NCBI GenBank assembly: GCA_030141605.1
Contig: JAQGDQ010000040.1
Coordinates: 714,501-774,500 of the forward strand
Reading direction: 5' to 3'
Length of the DNA: 60,000 nt
Source: Tubiluchus corallicola
Taxonomy: Eukaryota > Priapulida > Priapulimorpha > Priapulimorphida > Tubiluchidae
The translations under genes were made by a program, and so were the position numbers. Of the stretch, positions 45,581 to 56,381 are shown in pieces. Under the pieces are notes generated by a model, which was not told the DNA's origin, ran no database searches, and saw nothing but the letters and a program-made list of their open reading frames with translations. Each line of letters begins with the position of its first letter. The stretch's first letter is position 1.

Positions 45581-47059
45581 GAACCACATCTTCCCCAAAT
45601 GGAAAGCAAACGCGTTATCCATTACGCTATACCGTACCGTCAGGTCTTGGTGGGGAATTTTATAACTTCATTTTGGTGTTTTTTTTCCAATGTATGCTCT
45701 TCTCAAGTGGAGAATGTCTCTTGGACTCATTACCATGTCATCATTGTCTGCTAATCACGCACGGAAGTGGCAGGTAGTGACAAATTTTTGTATTTTTGGA
45801 AAAGTAAACACGAACTTGAAGCCAGGCATTCTACAAGGGGGAATCTAGCATTCAGTAGTTGTGGTGGAACCAGTATATGAATCAGCAGAGATGCAGTAGA
45901 ACGCCACATTTTTTCAAAAATAATATTATAATAGGCAACCAAAAAATGTTGACCGTCTAAGTTGCGTTATCGATTTTTGTCTTTAATATTTAGTCGGCCA
46001 ACAAAATTCGTGGCCATCTAACTTTTGTTAACAGTTTTCCGACTTATTTGTAAAGGTACAAAAACGTATTTTGGTTCAGCGGTGAAGTTGTAAAACAATG
46101 GCTTCAACTCTGCTGATAAAAATGGTGTGTATGGCATCTGTATGACAACACATAGGAATCCCAAGCGATTAAAAAATATTTCTAGAAATTTTGAAACGTC
46201 TTAGTCTCTCGGTTTTGTTCTTTCAGCAAAACAAAATTAAGTAAGTAAAATCGCAATTATAGCATTTCAATATCGAATCTCATTTGTACATGATCGATCA
46301 CTAGATGACGCAGTGCTTAAACAACTTTAATTCAGGATAGCCTCTTCCTACCTCGGATAATAAAAAAACGATTTGATATTGATTATTACTTGAAACTACG
46401 TAATCATGATGGAATCTTTTCAGAAACTTTTCGCGTGAAAAACGAGCGGTGGCTGCAGACAGCGACTCCATTCATGCTGTCATATTACAGCATTACAGCA
46501 ACGATGAGCGTAATTAGACTACTTTATCATTGGATATGTGATCACTAATTCGTTATTACGCCTCAGATTGTCGGTATAGTTAAAGCCCCCGTGTGATTAG
46601 TCATCAGCATCGGTAAAGAAATTCCGTTCACAGATTTTAATCCTACAACTAAGAATTACTCTATAGAAGTCTGAAGAAAGAAATATTTGCGCACATGTAA
46701 ATGGCTTCGTTTGCCCGTTTGCCCTAAAGATTGTGTAAATTTTGAAGACGAGTAAAAAGTAAAAAAGCAAAATAATATTATATGAAGCCATAAAATGCAA
46801 ATATTACATTAAGAGTGCAATTAGTAGCGATAGAGTAATCTGATCTGATGATTATTGGAGCTTAAAATTTCAAATAATCTGAATCGACTAATTTCATTTT
46901 AGTCACCATGTTAATAAATTACGTACATCAGCGTAACTCTTATTCCTAGTTATTCATTTGCAATGAGAATTTTGCACTTAATGAAATGCAAATAGCAATT
47001 AGTGCACAAGCAGTGATTAGATCGCAATTAGCAATCAGTGAGAAATAACCGTTACACAG

Positions 47060-47675
47060 TTGGATAAAATGTGTGAAATCTAGATCTTTCTTTTATTCTT
47101 TCTAGTTGTTACATGTTTCAATTTTGTTTCTGAAATTTTCCATGACGGCCTTGTTTTCCTTCCAACCAGTATGTGACCTTTCCCAAAGACCTGGTGAGAA
47201 ATAGCAATCAGAAATAGAATTGACGTATAATTTTAAACTGTTTCGTGACTTGATCCTAGGCAAGTCAAAGAGCAGATTTTTAAATTGTCATGAATCCGCT
47301 CTATTTGTTATAGTTAGAGGAATCACGATATTAACTAATTACTCGAATGGAATATTATTAGTTAATCGATACACACGCAGTTGGATAAACTGTATGTAAG
47401 CTAGAACTTTCTTTTGTTGTAATATTCGTAGTTGTCGAGTTAAGATGTTTAATTTTGTTTCAGAAATCTTCCATGACGGCTTAAACGTCGGCTTTGTTTA
47501 CCCCCCCCCCCCCCCGCCCCCCCAACCTCTATCTCAGGCTATCCCAAACACCTGGTGAGAAATAGCAATCAGAAATAGAATTAGCAGATTAATTTCTAAA
47601 ATTTTAAACTCGTTCGTTAGACGAATCACGATATTAAATAATAACGCGAATTGAATATTATTAGTTAATTGGTTG
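47060..47675 (+). repeat. Tandem duplication of a unit of about 310 bases
   Basis: Two diverged copies, about 47060-47370 and 47378-47672, share in order gttggata-a-tgt, ctttctttt, a-tcttccatgacggc, cctggtgagaaatagcaatc, gaatcacgatattaa and gaatattattagttaat. A C run interrupts the second copy. Confidence 0.8.
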
Positions 47676-50018
47676 TTTTATGCAAGTTTTCTTATGCAAG
47701 TGAGCAAATGGCGTTTGTGAGGTGTGTTGCTAGATTTTGCAGGCCTGTACGTAGAAGGGTTGCACACAGACACGCGCCAAGTAGGTTTCGTCTAGTGGCA
47801 GGCGCTTTTGTCCGTTCTGATTTTTTTATCTTAAACCTTACGCCATGACTTAATGCGAACAATAGGAATGTTTACTAATGTGAACCTAATAAGACTGCTC
47901 AGTAAGAGTTTTAGAATGGCGTTAGAAATAGATTAATTCTAACTATAACTAACTCGTTATCATTATAAAATATTGAGCTTAGTTAAATCTATTAAATTGT
48001 CAATTCTTTTGTAATTTTAATTTAAAACGAATTTATTCTTGAAGTCTAGTTCTCCTATATCTAAGAAGACATGACGGTAATTTTTATGGGCAAATTAAAG
48101 TTATCCAGTTTCTCATGAGATCACTACAGAACGTGGACCTGTAATCAGCTTCCAACCTCTCATAAACATCGTCTCTGTCTACGTTGTATCACAACACAAT
48201 CAACCAAAAATGCATTTTCTGCGTTGGCTAGAGCTGCTAACTTGCAATTTTAACATAAAACAAAATTAGACTAAATGTTTATGAAGAAACAAAGCCACCG
48301 CTATGTTTTACATTATGTTACTGATTGTTGCTATCTGATACCCTGCTAATGAGTCATAAAATCACTTAGCTGTACCGGTTTTTATCGACATATGAGTTGT
48401 AAGCATATTTGAGAACTTTGCTATACCAATATTCAAAACATTGTAAAAAATTAAGACCTGCACGACTTGACTATAAAGCTTGTAAACTCCGAGATTGAAT
48501 CATGGTTATCAGTATGCCAGGTATCAACTTCTCAGATTAGTCTAGAGCCCAGAAAGTGACGACAGATGGACAGGCAAATGAAACCTATAATTCTATAGCT
48601 ACCCACTTCGTCGGGGTAATTATAATTACGTCAAACCAAATGCAGTTTCAGGCATCATTTTATTGTGGTTCTTGTGCGAGCGGCCCATTCAACTCAGTGT
48701 AATGGTAAATATGCCACTAGGTAATTAATGCACGTAATTATTTCTGTTTAGCATAAAAATCTCAGGCCTACATTCAGTGCATCTGCACTTCAGATACATC
48801 GTACACAAATAAGCCTAATAATTATAGAGACCATACAATATGTGTTTAAAACGTGAAGCGGGAAATAATTAATAAGCAACATTTTAATTAAGCTCTCTGG
48901 AGATATCACTGTTAAAGAAATATTTATTTTTATTAGCACTTCAATGAAATGTAAATTACCCAAAATACAAAATGAATTTAGCAAACACAGTGTAATCCAA
49001 ATACTCAATCACGTGTAAAAACATTAGGCCTTAAAAGTTTTGCAATTAGCTATTGCAACGCATGCTAATAAAAACTTATTTAACCATAATTCCTACTGTA
49101 TTAGTTCTAAAAAAGTTGTGCATTACACTAATAAGAGAATAATTAATTAAGCTCTACACAAATTACTAAACGTGTCACCATGATCACAAGAAAATCCTTT
49201 AAAGCATGCCTGCAAGCCAATACAGAGGTAAAAGAAAAATAACATTCCTTGAAACTAAACATCAATCATATGTGCTAAATATAATCTAGGTCAAATTAAA
49301 CAAAATTGTACATTTGTGTACAAATAATTATTAAAAATAATTAAACTGAACATAAATAACTTACTAACTACAGTTAACTAAATTCTTAAAACAAACAAAT
49401 AAATGCAAATTCTCTGATGCATAAACTACAAAATTTCTGTAGTTTTTAGATAGATTTAGATTTAATAACAATATAACTTATTATAACTCTTTCATATAAT
49501 GTATTATAGAAACAAAACAATGCAATGTTAACCAGTTTTACCTTTACTAAGTCAGTAAGTGAGCAACTTGAAGAATAAGATATTATACTTATAAATGCAA
49601 AAATTAAATGAAACTCGACTCTTTAGACCAGCAGTTCTACACTGTTATAACCATTAACAAGCTTACTGCATAAATATTACACAACCGGCTAAAATGACTG
49701 AAAAATTACACTATTTCACACGATTATAAAAAGACAAATCATTTATCAAGCTGCTCATTGTTCTGATTGAATATTTCTTAGTAGTGTAAAAATTAAAAAG
49801 TTAGGTGGGGTAAATTCTTTAACCGCAGCCTTGCAAAGAAAACATCGATGCATGTACAGTAGGTATAATATCAGTGACTTGATTTTGGAATGCAAAAAAT
49901 AAATGCCTTTGTATAAAACAAAGAGTAACCTTAAACTTCAGCCAAATTAAAGCAACTTTGCAAGTATCTAATCAAGTTTCACTTGCATTAAAAGAATACT
50001 GTATCTGTTATCACAATC

Positions 50019-50024
50019 TTTATT
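50019..50024 (-). terminator. Possible polyadenylation signal for the downstream gene
   Basis: The minus strand reads AATAAA here, about 385 bases after the stop of the candidate terminal exon. In AT-rich DNA such hexamers are common, so this is only a candidate. Confidence 0.2.
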
Positions 50025-50408
50025 TGCTAGCGGTAAGTAAAAAAATTCAAAACTTTAGTAAAATATATTACGTAAATTACTCCATTCTAACAACAAAGAA
50101 AACTCAGTACAGCAAGTTACTAATGCTACAAAAAGTAAAGCATCTTCCCTAATAAACTGTTTTTATGTAGTACATTTTAAAAATCCAAGCAGTTGCAAGT
50201 AGCTACTTCACTTCAAACACACACACACATCAAAACATCAATCTTAATTTCTTATCGTCAACCACAATTTTGCACAATACCAATCTACAATGAGCTACAG
50301 TATATTTACTGTATAATAAAAAGACAGACAGGAAAAAATGTTTCCAACCGCACACAGGACTTGAATATCGCATGTGCGCAATATGGCAGTCAGGAACTTG
50401 CAACAGAT

Positions 50409-50570
50409 CTACATTGTGCATAGTTTTCTATGTGACTTTCCAATCCCATTTTTCAAGCCGTTCCCAACATAGCTCCCTATTTGCCAGTTACCATTGCGGA
50501 TGTCTTCACAAGTTTTACTGCTTTTGACATCTTCGTGAAACACCAGATATGGAAAGAGGTTCCAGTGCCA
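50409..50570 (-). CDS. Candidate terminal exon, possibly the C-terminus of the alkaline ceramidase
   Basis: A strong acceptor, CTTTTTGTATTTCTAG, is followed in frame by WHWNLFPYLVFHEDVKSSKT and a further 33 residues, to a TAG at 50411-50409. The FPY preceded by an aromatic residue resembles the GIWPV or IPYV end of ceramidase family members, and phase 0 would fit the alternative donor TAC|GTATGA of the exon at 55.1 kb. Joining the two directly would leave the link between HIVFAY and this segment shorter than usual, so a small exon may be missing. In another phase the segment encodes SGTGTSFHIWCFTKM and stops early. Confidence 0.4.
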   Translation of the reverse strand, partial: WHWNLFPYLVFHEDVKSSKTCEDIRNGNWQIGSYVGNGLKNGIGKSHRKLCTM

Positions 50571-52196
50571 CTAGAAATACAAAAAGTAAGGATTAGAAAT
50601 TAGAACCACGGTGACACCTTAGCGACAAGTACCTGCATTAAAGCTTCCAGATCTGATTGTGAAGTTCTTCCCTGCTATGCAAAAAACTGTAATGTTGGAG
50701 AAGTGCTATTCTCTCATGCAGCAGCAATTATTCTCTACGATTTTGCCATCTACACAATAACCAAGCAACTATTTGCCAACAAGCTATCACAACGATAACT
50801 TTTTTCTAGAATATGCTTCGTTTTTGCTTACTAAGATTGTGACACTAAATTCCAGTATTCTGATAATGCTACATAGATTTATAATGTGGTGTACGATGGA
50901 ATCATGTGCGGGATTATCTCCTTGTGTGTGAAATGTGGGTTATCTGCTGCATAGGTATACATTTGCATTAGAACATTCAAATTGTGAACATTAATAAGCT
51001 ATATTCAGCATGCCTTCCACACGCATTTTTCTCAAAATCTTAATTGCGACACTTTTTGTGAATGATGAAAATTGTATTATTAATATTGTTTACAGTTGTT
51101 TCTCATGTTGTTTTTCTATTAAATGCTTAAATTGTTAAAAAGTATTTCAAACATTTCATCTGTTTTTAATCAGTTCTTGGTTTAACGTAATTAGCATCTG
51201 TCACTTAGTCACAGTTCGTGCAATTTTCTTAGTGTCGCACACGTAATTAAAGATCTTGCTTGCTCGGGATAGTACACACGTTTGCACATAGCTGACTTAC
51301 GAATCTAGGTAGTCAAGCTGATTTAGTCATTGTCCCATATTTACCGAATAATCTAAGTTTCCTTACAGTGATAGGATTATGAACATTAGAAGAGACAATT
51401 TGGAACAATGTTTTTAAAATACGAAATTTTGCTAACATGTTTAATGTTACAGGTATTACCAAATCGATTACAAACAAATGATCAAAATCAATTCCATAAC
51501 TTTGAAAAAAATGCACTTTCAACATTTTTGTTTCCTAGCAGACATCCTCTATCACAAGTTTTCATTTTTGCAGTCTCTAATGATTCTCCTTATTGTTCGA
51601 CACTTTCCGCCCTCTTCTTAGAGACCAATCAAGAAGAATAACAATTTTGTTTTTCATCTTTATGTTTTGTTATTAACATTTTAACAATCTTTGGCTGTAC
51701 AAGTGATAAATGGGATAGCTAAATATACCAAAATGTGTTTCAAACATTATGATTTGTAAGGCATTAAGACTTATAAAATAAGATAAACCAAAAACACATC
51801 ATGCCATAAATATTAACCAAAGTGCTCAACAATGATTCAAACAAGAATCACGAAGAGTGTTCGAGTCAGAAAGATGCTCGGATAGAGCAGTATTAATCAC
51901 TTAACACACAAAAATGAATTCACAATGCTTTGCTAAATGCGCTCCAAAAATGTTGGGAAAGCAGCATTAGTCAAAAATGATAGAAAGAAATCAATTTGCA
52001 GAAAAAACAGAACAAAAGATGTTTTGTAATGCAGATACCGACCTGCCAATTTTCATTTTTGCAATATATGGGTAATCTAAGTTATTAGCGAGAAGAAACT
52101 GTTGCTCAATGCCCTGATTCAACATTTGCATAGCTTGCACTGCCCAACAGGTGAAAATTCACACATCTGACTGAAAACACTGTGTTAAGTATACCT

Positions 52197-52300
52197 GGTG
52201 GAAGGCTAGGGTACTGAACTCTCCAAAGAGGCTGGGCATTAAAGTTGCTATGCTTCGATCACCAGGCGAGTATAGTAAGTCGGTAAACCATTCACACAGA
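52197..52300 (-). CDS. Exon-like segment of unknown product
   Basis: On the minus strand a branch-site-like CTAAC, then an AG at 52301-52302, precede a frame reading LCEWFTDLLYSPGDRSIATL then MPSLFGEFSTLAFHQ, which ends at a donor CAG|GTATAC. The composition looks like protein, but I do not recognise the family. Just downstream, after TTTTCACCTGTTGGGCAG (acceptor ending at 52140), another open stretch reads QAMQMLNQGIEQQFLLANN and ends at a donor GGCAG|GTCGGT near 52043. The phases of the two do not join directly. The plus strand is also open here, so coding status is uncertain. Confidence 0.3.
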
Positions 52301-53250
52301 GCTCCAGTGAGGCAGTAATGTTAGTTCATGGAAGAAAGTACCACTGAACCAGTACTAAAGGCAGGAATATTCACTTTCTAATATCACAACTTATTTATTA
52401 CTTTGATACATAAACATTTTTTTCCAAAGTAAATAATCAATGAATTAGCAGAAATCACTACAAACGTTGTGCGAATTTTATTACAGAAAACCCTACAAAT
52501 ACCACGCCAACAACACAAAAGACACATTTAACAAACACAGCTTAAAGAGAAAGTGACAGATATTTTTGTTTGTAATTACACCAGATATTTGGGGTATTTT
52601 TAACAATATTTCTCAAAAGCATATTGTATATTGATTGTTACTACAGCAGTTGACACGACAAGGTAAAAAAAGGCCAACATGAAGCAACGTTTTCATGGCG
52701 CAGTAAATTATGGCTCTATGTTGGACTACTACACTAGAAACAAACTATAAGCCTTTTTAAGATGTTTTATGTGTCATATAGTTGGAAAGCCGGAGGTATC
52801 ACCTGCTATTAGCTTATATCAGATATTGCACATCAGTAAGATTTGCGCATATGAGTTACGGGATAGTCACTATTACAAAGTTTGGTACTAAGGTATGTGT
52901 AAGACGTCTGTGAGATTAAAAAATGACAGATCATCAAATTCCTTAAATCAAGCTAAAAATTTAGAACTGTTCCAACTAGATTTTTAAGTACCAAGTTTTT
53001 AAACTGCAAGCAAACTCATAAATTCCAAATTAAAATAGCCGTCACTTCCCTTTATATCAAGTTATATGCACAAGTAATCATACTTAAGTGTTGCACTTAC
53101 AATGACCGTGAAGTCCTTCTTTAAGTACTTGTATCGTATATAAGAGCTGAAAAATGAACGAATGAAGCAAATAATCAATTCTGCAAATGTTTTTATTGCA
53201 ATACATCAATCATATGATATACTCTCATTCTTTATTAAGATTATTTCATG

Positions 53251-53280
53251 TGTGTGTGCGTGTGTGTGTGTGTGTGTGGG
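53251..53280 (+). repeat. GT dinucleotide tract
   Basis: Short GT repeat with one GC interruption. Confidence 0.9.
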
Positions 53281-53907
53281 TGAAAAATTACAATTATTAT
53301 TATCATTATTATAATACCTTCAATTTCATTTTTGGCCTTTTTTCTTTTTTGGCCTTCAGATTATTTTTAGCCTTGGGTCATTTAATGCATTTGAACAAAT
53401 CTATCATCTAATATATTACCACCAGTAAAAGGTCATATTTTAACCATTTTCCGCCCCCAGCCTCAGCCTGCTTCACCGCTGAGACTACGCATCACAGCTC
53501 AATTTCTCTTTCAAATGATATGCTATAACACATACTGTGCACATTCCCCACCAAAAGTCGCAATTTGACCCATTCCCAAGCACCAAACCACCTATAGATA
53601 ACCTATAGATTAATCATTACTACTGCATTTGTCTTGTGGCACGCTTACAAATGATGAATTATAAGACGCACTTTCTGCATACCCAGTCAAACCCCCACAT
53701 TTCTGACACATAAGCCCACCTCAGCTCACCCACCATTATCACAGTTTAATTTGTCTTACGACAAACTTTCAAAAAGTATACTAAGTAGTTGTACACACAC
53801 TTTTTTTTACCAAAAGTCACATTTTATAGCCTCTGCAGCCCCACCAAGTTAACTAAATTAAGTTAATTTTGTCCTGTCTGTGCACTAGAACTCTACATCC
53901 TCTATAA

Positions 53908-54091
<184 letters not shown>

Positions 54092-55044
54092 CCTCTCCCT
54101 TTCCCTTTCAAATGTAAGCGATAGTGTAACATAAGCTACAACGGCATAATTCTGACAGAAATACTGTAACTACACCATAATTCAGTTAGCATCAAGGCTT
54201 AGTCCTATTCTGCGATAAGAATCCAAGGAAGCTTTACAAGAACAGAGAAGACAAAAATCACGTCTCACTGGGAATTTCTAAATGACAGTCAATAAACATA
54301 TTCAGGTGACACAAAGGAACATAACATTATCAACAGAAGCTATAAATAATACTCTCACAATTGCACATAATGTGGGGTAATATTAGTTCATGTATTATGC
54401 AGAAAAAAATTATGGATAATTGGGGGGTAGTTATTTGTTGTTCAAACTAAATAGCAGCATATAAAACTTAAAGCATCTCAAAGCAGCACAGATATGTTAA
54501 AAGCATCTCATCACTCAGGAAATATTACATTTAAATTAATATTTTCTTACACAGTAGAAATACTGTATAAATACACAGGAATTTACATACAGAATTCGTA
54601 TCGCCATTATCTTCATAAAATTTTATGTGTCTATACACACACACATACATATATTTTACGATCACATTTGCTTCAGAATTAATGGCAACATTTAAATCCT
54701 GTGTTAGGGTTAAAGGTAACAAAACAGATTTAATTTGCAAAATATAGTTAGCTACTACCACAGCACTGAAAATGGACCCTGTATAAATAATATGACAAAA
54801 ATGTCGAAAAAATTTTATCTAAGAATACTACATCAAGTTCAATACACATGGTATATGTGCTTGGAGGCACAACAACATGTGGGAAGCTTATAGAGCTTCT
54901 TTTATTGAACTCTGAAAAGCAAGCAAATTTTTGTCCTAATAAGACCCCTAGTTATTCGTCTGAGCGGGTTTACTGAAACAGGATACAAAAATGCAGTAAG
55001 GTGTACTTACTATCTTCATAAACACAAAATACTTAATTCAATAG

Positions 55045-55159
55045 TCATACGTACGCAAACACAATGTGAAGGTAGGTAGAGTAGCCACTAAAAAAATGCC
55101 ACCACAAGTGAAACTGTGCTAGAGGTTTTAATCCAACTGGCAACAGGTAACGAATATAC
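55045..55159 (-). CDS. Alkaline ceramidase (ACER3-like), exon with the FHxWWH motif
   Basis: The exon reads R-YIRYLLPVGLKPLAQ, FHLWWHFFSGYSTYLHIVFA and YV, then TGA. Alkaline ceramidases are multi-pass ER/Golgi membrane enzymes that cleave ceramide to sphingosine and fatty acid. In the ACER3 structure the catalytic zinc is held by three His, two of them in an HxxxH motif; HLWWH supplies both here. The third His and the catalytic Asp and Ser lie in N-terminal exons outside the window. The acceptor is ATGTTTTTCAG with phase 2 entry, completing Arg. Ending at the TGA makes the protein about 25 residues shorter than usual at its C-terminus, so a donor at TAC|GTATGA (exon end 55051) leading to another exon is plausible. 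Confidence 0.88.
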
Positions 55160-55475
55160 CTGAAAAACATTAATTAAGTGATTATGTGTGCAAGTAAATT
55201 AATTACAGCTTGAAATAAAATGTAATACCACAAAAATAGGCCATTTAGGACTTAAATGATTACGGATTTTACAAAATAACGCATACTACAATATAAGGCA
55301 CTAACTCTACTATTTAATATAAGAAATTTTTGTCTTTCGCTGATGTTACTTGATAGTAAATAAAATGAGCACTGATAAGGTGCAAATAGAATGCTGATAA
55401 ATAAAATTGCCTTAGCAAAAGTCACCCCAAGCAAAGCAGCACACAATCCACCTTTAATTTAACTATATACTGTAC
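55160..55475. other. Intron of the ceramidase gene, no features seen
   Basis: About 0.3 kb of AT-rich sequence, nothing recognised. Confidence 0.5.
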
Positions 55476-55580
55476 CTCAAATGATGGCAGAATAAATTGT
55501 CTACGTTCCATAAAATAAAGCCAGTGGCATATATTATTGTTCCCAAAACAACCATTTTTCTGCTCCACTTGTCACATTTT
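55476..55580 (-). CDS. Alkaline ceramidase (ACER3-like), middle exon with GFILWNVDNLFC
   Basis: The exon reads KCDKWSRKMVVLGTIIYATG then FILWNVDNLFCHHL. It matches the family segment GFxFWNxDNxFCxxLR, the loop and helix before the zinc motif; the Arg is completed across the splice. The first part forms a membrane helix. The acceptor is GCATTTTGTAG and the donor TTGAG|GTACAG. Phases are 2 in and 2 out, agreeing with both neighbours. Confidence 0.92.
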
Positions 55581-56325
55581 CTACAAAATGCAAATCAAAA
55601 TTATTATATAAAAACGCAGAGAGCTAAGAACTACCATTCCCAAGTACTGAAAAGAAACAACGGAATGCAATAATCATAAACATAAACAACAAATACAGAG
55701 TTTTCTAAGTTTATTTGTTAGTTCATAAAGTTGAGCTGGGGTGTATTAGCACTAATGCAAATTGTAGAAACTAAAAAAATGGTAAAAAAAATCACATGTA
55801 ATGCTTTTCTAAAAAATCCAATCATTTGCAGATTTTTGCCAAGCTTTTAACTGAGGACAAGACTCTATTATAAAAGAAACAAAAGGCTCAAGTTGAACTT
55901 GAGTAACTGAGACATTATGCAAGATTTTTGTTGATTCAATTGTTTAAAAAGTGTGGTCAACATTACTACATTAACACAACCTAAGGTTAAAATGCTAAAC
56001 CAATTTAGTTGAAGAAGTAGAAAACGTAATTTCTAGTGACCAATGCATAATGGATATTGTAAACTAAAAAATAACTGCTGAATTAAAAGATTGAAGGATT
56101 AAATATTTCATTAGCAAAGATCCATTACTTATTTGTTTAACTTGGTTAGTTTCAGCTGTGGTAATGCGAAAATGATGTCGTTATAACACCTGCTAAAGTA
56201 TATTTACCATATTGTAATTGAAATATTCAAGCTATAATGCGCTTTTTTCACTTTTCAAAAATGTATATCTAGTATAGCATTGCAGAGCCACCTGGTGACA
56301 AAAATACAATACAGCCTTAACTTAC
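55581..56325. other. Intron of the ceramidase gene, no features seen
   Basis: About 0.75 kb of AT-rich sequence, nothing recognised. Confidence 0.5.
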
Positions 56326-56381
56326 AGTGCAACATCAATAGCCTTGTAAACCAGTGTCAAAACAAGAATTGCATATGCTGT
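56326..56381 (-). CDS. Alkaline ceramidase (ACER3-like), short membrane-helix exon
   Basis: This 56-base exon reads TAYAILVLTLVYKAIDVAL, a membrane helix that corresponds to the VMYGxLVxxLVxRxxYxV segment after IFHQ in relatives. The acceptor is TTTCTGTTACAG and the donor CACT|GTAAGT. Phase 0 entry and phase 2 exit fit the flanking exons exactly. Confidence 0.85.

Larger units (their letters stand above)
44130..50408. other. Intergenic region between the cyclase and ceramidase genes
   Basis: About 6.3 kb without a confident gene. It should contain the exon 1a promoter (an E-box-like CACGTG lies near 44190) and the ceramidase 3' UTR. It also holds a GC-richer patch with overlapping open frames at 45466-45777, a tandem duplication at about 47060-47675 and C runs near 47503-47522. 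Open frames at 44296-45037 (minus) have no recognisable content. Confidence 0.45.

Noticed and set aside
45466-45777. 103-codon plus-strand frame and overlapping frames on both strands
   Set aside because: Several frames look weakly protein-like at once, none resembles a known domain, and stops break any extended reading. Kept only as the short possible exon 3 relic.
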